NCBI RefSeq assembly: GCF_002811945.1
Contig: NZ_NPDX01000004.1
Span: forward strand, 62,001-126,000
DNA length: 64,000 nt
Origin: Leptospira harrisiae
Lineage (GTDB): Bacteria; Spirochaetota; Leptospiria; Leptospirales; Leptospiraceae
Direction: 5' to 3'
Position 1 is the first letter of the stretch; each line of letters begins with the position of its first letter. The notes under the pieces were generated by a model that was not told the origin of the DNA, did not search any database, and saw nothing but the letters and a program-made list of their open reading frames with translations. Of the stretch, positions 63,924 through 64,000 are shown piece after piece. The position numbers were made by a program, and so were the translations under genes.

Positions 63924-64000
63924 CTAAGTCTCTTCGCTGCTTAGCATTTCACAATTCCCGTCAAATACAACGCCATCTGCAATTTGTAGTTTTGCTGTAC
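63924..64000 (-). CDS. 3' end of an upstream gene, identity unknown
   Basis: On the minus strand an open frame enters the window and ends at a TAG at 63926-63924, one base before the histidine-kinase start. The visible 24 residues read about TAKLQIADGVVFDGNCEMLS and then SEET. The spacing fits one more operon member. The fragment is too short to identify. Confidence 0.35.
   Translation of the reverse strand, partial: TAKLQIADGVVFDGNCEMLSSEET

Noticed and set aside
1..64000. tRNA, rRNA, CRISPR array, prophage, transposase or toxin-antitoxin pair
   Set aside because: I looked for tRNA-like arms in the gaps, regularly spaced direct repeats, integrase/transposase motifs and small paired genes, and saw none that could be supported.

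Overview
This AT-rich window (G+C high 30s by eye) reads as chromosome of a Leptospira species, most likely from a saprophytic, L. biflexa-like clade. That assignment is an inference. It rests on several leptospiral traits: numerous lipoprotein signals with relaxed lipoboxes, many large cyclase, GGDEF and histidine-kinase proteins, a short-form HisG, unsplit dxs/dxr isoprenoid genes, and several proteins known to me only as leptospiral hypotheticals. No rRNA, tRNA, CRISPR array, phage or insertion sequence was seen. Most of the window is ordinary core genome.

Layout. (1) 1-5235, minus strand: a translation and lipid operon read cmk, rpsA, TPR membrane protein, hisG, rpmF, plsX, then the start of a further gene, probably fab-related. 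(2) 5379-16996: a GAF/PAS sensor kinase, a HEXXH metallopeptidase-like exported protein, a small exported protein, a membrane-anchored AraC regulator, aroA, a large cyclic-nucleotide-binding-domain protein, a flavin oxidoreductase and three small unknowns. (3) 17000-23859, minus: TPR protein, dxs, a CHASE2 adenylate cyclase and trpB-trpA. (4) 24046-33401, minus: the classic operon DUF4321 gene, rpsB, tsf, pyrH, frr, uppS, cdsA, dxr, site-2 protease, proS, covering translation, isoprenoid/undecaprenyl synthesis and phospholipid synthesis. (5) 33777-36450: a small accessory cluster with a TPM-domain lipoprotein, a DUF4328 membrane protein, an unknown and a DUF6790 membrane protein.

(6) 36790-40742: an otsA-otsB fusion for trehalose synthesis, translationally coupled to a GH15 hydrolase. 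(7) 41093-47994: a polytopic glycosyltransferase-like protein, a VOC protein with an AraC/GyrI-like regulator, a divergent SnoaL-like/TetR pair with two clear operators, an SGNH lipoprotein and a chemoreceptor. (8) 48110-52214: a diguanylate cyclase with its own PilZ domain, then sulfur genes (rhodanese, persulfide dioxygenase, half-size TauE exporter) with a CsoR/CstR-like site in the divergent promoter, and a lipoprotein MsrA. (9) 52225-57738: an ATPase-HDOD protein, a TRIC-type channel and a 1,000-residue beta-helix lipoprotein. (10) 57747-63922, minus: a compact six-gene operon of 7TM histidine kinase, SDR, cupin, cNMP-binding SpoIIE phosphatase, acyltransferase and SMP-30-like lipoprotein.

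The points most worth following are the six-gene signalling/lipid operon, the ATPase-HDOD fusion, the 844-residue cNMP-domain protein, the GC-rich mutually exclusive hairpins in the trpBA leader, a second GC-rich block upstream of the rpsB operon, the TetR operators and the putative persulfide-responsive promoter. I found no unmistakable new defence or mobile system.
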